NCBI RefSeq assembly: GCF_026914185.1
Contig: NC_070566.1
Location: 1,674,001 to 1,738,000, forward strand
Source: Puccinia triticina
Lineage: Eukaryota > Basidiomycota > Pucciniomycetes > Pucciniales > Pucciniaceae
Direction: 5' to 3'
Length of the DNA: 64,000 nt
Shown one piece after another: positions 62,669 through 64,000 of the stretch; the first letter of the stretch is position 1; every line of letters starts with the position of its first letter. The notes below the pieces were generated by a model. The model was not told where the DNA came from. It saw only the letters and a program-made list of their open reading frames with translations, and did no database searches. The translations under genes were made by a program, and so were the position numbers.

Positions 62669-63799
62669 CTAAGCTTTTTTCTTCCCCTTGTCAGTAGGGG
62701 GGTGGGCGGCCTCGTACGCCGCTTGGCGCTCCGTCTTGGGCTCTTTGCAGTCCGCAAGAAGGTGATCCTTCGACCGACAGTTGTAGCAATACAACTTTTT
62801 CTTGCCAGCCTTGTCGCCGCCACCTTCGGTTCGACGCTTGCCGGAACCGGAACCAGAACTTGCCGTCGAAGTCGAAGCTAAAGCGGCGTCGCCACGGTAC
62901 GCACTATCGTACTCCATGGCCGTAACAACAACTTGATCCAAGTCCAACGGGGTACGTTGGACCTGGCAGCGGGTGATCTCTTCGAAAACCCGTTTCGCGA
63001 GCCCCTTTGTCAGACAATTGACGAAGGAAGTGATCGCATCGAAAGGATACCCGTGCGATTTAGCGCGGGACATCCAAGCACGATACCTAGCGTAGAACGC
63101 TTGGAGGGTCTCGTTGGGGCCCTGCTTCAACGCGCCGAGCTCCCTAGCTAGTGCCGCCGGACTGGTACCTAGCGGGCTTAAACGAACCAACCAGTGCTTG
63201 AATTCGTCCCAATTCTTGGGGCGAGTTCCGGCGAGGGCGGCGTCGCAGTAGTCATCTGAGGCCTTACCACCCAAACGGAGGCCGCCAACCTTGTGCCATA
63301 TGGCGGGGTGGGCGCTGCAATCATTTAGGTGTACCGCCAACCTGCTAAGCCAGGTTACGGCATCATCGCCCGGTTGCCCCTTGAACTTCGGGTGCTCTTC
63401 GGGCCAGTACTTGAGGACTTTCAACGGGTCCTCCTCGTACACGGTCTTCAACGGCTCCGCGTCGACGGGCGGGGCTGGACCAAAACGATTGGAATCCGTC
63501 GGTTCCTTCTTCACGGGTCCGTCGAGATTCATCTGCCCAACAATATGGGTCAACATCTTAACAACGTCACTACTATTCGTCGTAGTGTGACTTACAGCAT
63601 CATTATCGTATCCGATGAGATCCTCCTGGCATTGAGGGAGGTCTCTGTGGTTATCGTACCACAGACGCTCGGCTGGGTTCATCGCCTCGACCTCGCGTTT
63701 TGAGTATCGGACGCCATCCTGCGGGGGTTGAGGGACAACCTCGCCGCCAACGGTAGGAAGAGGTTGCTTCCCACTTGGGGGACTATGACCAACGGGCAT
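62669..63799 (-). CDS. Gypsy Gag polyprotein
   Basis: 376 codons from the ATG at 63799. The Retrotrans_gag domain (about residues 135-290) has VTWLSRLAVHLND, NWDEFKHWLVRLSP and LQAFYARYRAWMSRAKSHG. Near the C-terminus is one CCHC zinc knuckle, CYNCRSKDHLLADC, which binds the element RNA. The C-terminal tail is Lys-rich (DKGKKKA). The stop is at 62669-62671 and pol starts at 62663. Confidence 0.93.
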   Translation of the reverse strand: MPVGHSPPSGKQPLPTVGGEVVPQPPQDGVRYSKREVEAMNPAERLWYDNHRDLPQCQEDLIGYDNDAVSHTTTNSSDVVKMLTHIVGQMNLDGPVKKEPTDSNRFGPAPPVDAEPLKTVYEEDPLKVLKYWPEEHPKFKGQPGDDAVTWLSRLAVHLNDCSAHPAIWHKVGGLRLGGKASDDYCDAALAGTRPKNWDEFKHWLVRLSPLGTSPAALARELGALKQGPNETLQAFYARYRAWMSRAKSHGYPFDAITSFVNCLTKGLAKRVFEEITRCQVQRTPLDLDQVVVTAMEYDSAYRGDAALASTSTASSGSGSGKRRTEGGGDKAGKKKLYCYNCRSKDHLLADCKEPKTERQAAYEAAHPPTDKGKKKA

Positions 63800-64000
63800 C
63801 TAATCACGGACAGAAACAAAAAACAAAAGGATAATTTCGACACGTCAGTGACTGTGAAGAAAAAACACCAGACGAATGCGCGCGCAGCACGCCAAGCAGG
63901 ACCCTGCCCCAGAGGACCAGTCGACAAGAGACTGGGGACTCCAACTGAGGCAACCGTGACCCAGACCAAACCAAAGAGATGTCTAATCTTACGTTTTTTA
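63800..64000 (-). other. Gypsy leader region, window edge
   Basis: Untranslated leader between gag and the 5' LTR, which is not in the window. No primer-binding site could be assigned. Confidence 0.6.

Larger units (their letters stand above)
58428..64000 (-). mobile_element. Ty3/gypsy retrotransposon, intact gag and pol, runs off the window
   Basis: The 3' LTR is 58428-58849 (TGTAGTCGGG to CGGCTACA). A G-rich polypurine tract lies at 58850-58862 on the minus strand. Pol is 58863-62663 and gag 62669-63799. 63800-64000 is the leader; the 5' LTR lies beyond the right edge. It inserted into the 5' LTR of the copia element. Domain order PR-RT-RH-IN is that of Ty3/gypsy. No stops, so it is a candidate active element. 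Confidence 0.93.

Noticed and set aside
1..64000. Telomeric repeats or ribosomal RNA genes
   Set aside because: No TTAGGG/CCCTAA array and no recognisable rRNA core sequence was seen.

Overview
The window looks like a repeat-rich stretch of a basidiomycete genome, most probably a rust fungus (Pucciniales). The evidence is one compact host gene with many short GT-AG introns (lariat debranching enzyme DBR1), one eight-exon gene for a small secreted cysteine-rich protein, an alpha-kinase relic with a CxxC N-terminus, fragments of a beta-alpha fungal fatty acid synthase, and a dense mix of Ty3/gypsy, Ty1/copia, Helitron and miniature inverted-repeat elements. Species is inferred from gene content only.

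Layout. 1-5 kb: inverted-repeat elements and a palindromic 21-bp minisatellite. 5.4-7.0 kb: the secreted-protein gene. 7.7-10.5 kb: a giant inverted repeat whose centre is an array of short palindromes built on CCGGTCATCGAG. 10.9-19.2 kb: a RecQ-like helicase relic split by a 7.7-kb LTR retrotransposon (minus strand) with a gag ORF but no pol, itself carrying a Harbinger-type miniature element. 19.9-22.4 kb: intact DBR1. 22.6-31.5 kb: hairpin elements, two more palindrome arrays, minisatellites and two solo LTRs inserted in GC-rich repeats. 31.7-39.6 kb: a second helicase relic split by a 7.2-kb Helitron that holds a second Helitron (with a fatty acid synthase fragment), palindrome arrays, a solo LTR and a sideroflexin gene fragment. 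40.7-44.7 kb: a third Helitron with a serine carboxypeptidase fragment. 45.8-46.5 kb: an inverted-repeat element with a palindrome array. 47.2-51.8 kb: an alpha-kinase pseudogene interrupted by a 3.3-kb gag-only LTR element. 51.8-53.1 kb: the 5' part of a fourth Helitron. 53.1-58.4 kb: an almost intact copia element (one in-frame stop). 58.4-64.0 kb: an intact gag and pol of a gypsy element that runs off the window.

The most unusual system here is a family of non-autonomous Helitrons. All four start TCCAAGT(T/A)TATTAAA and are preceded by A. The three whose ends are in the window finish with a GCGGC-3 nt-GCCGC type hairpin, then CTCTAG, then T. At least three carry intron-containing pieces of different host genes. 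For the first, removing the element gives back an uninterrupted helicase reading frame across the junction. A second theme is one palindromic module (CCGGTCATCGAG...CTCGATGACCGG) that recurs in seven separate arrays, inside unrelated inverted-repeat elements and inside Helitrons. LTR elements with 4-bp CCGN or GCGG target duplications insert into or beside these GC-rich repeats. Only DBR1 and the secreted-protein gene look like working host genes; the rest is mobile or decayed.
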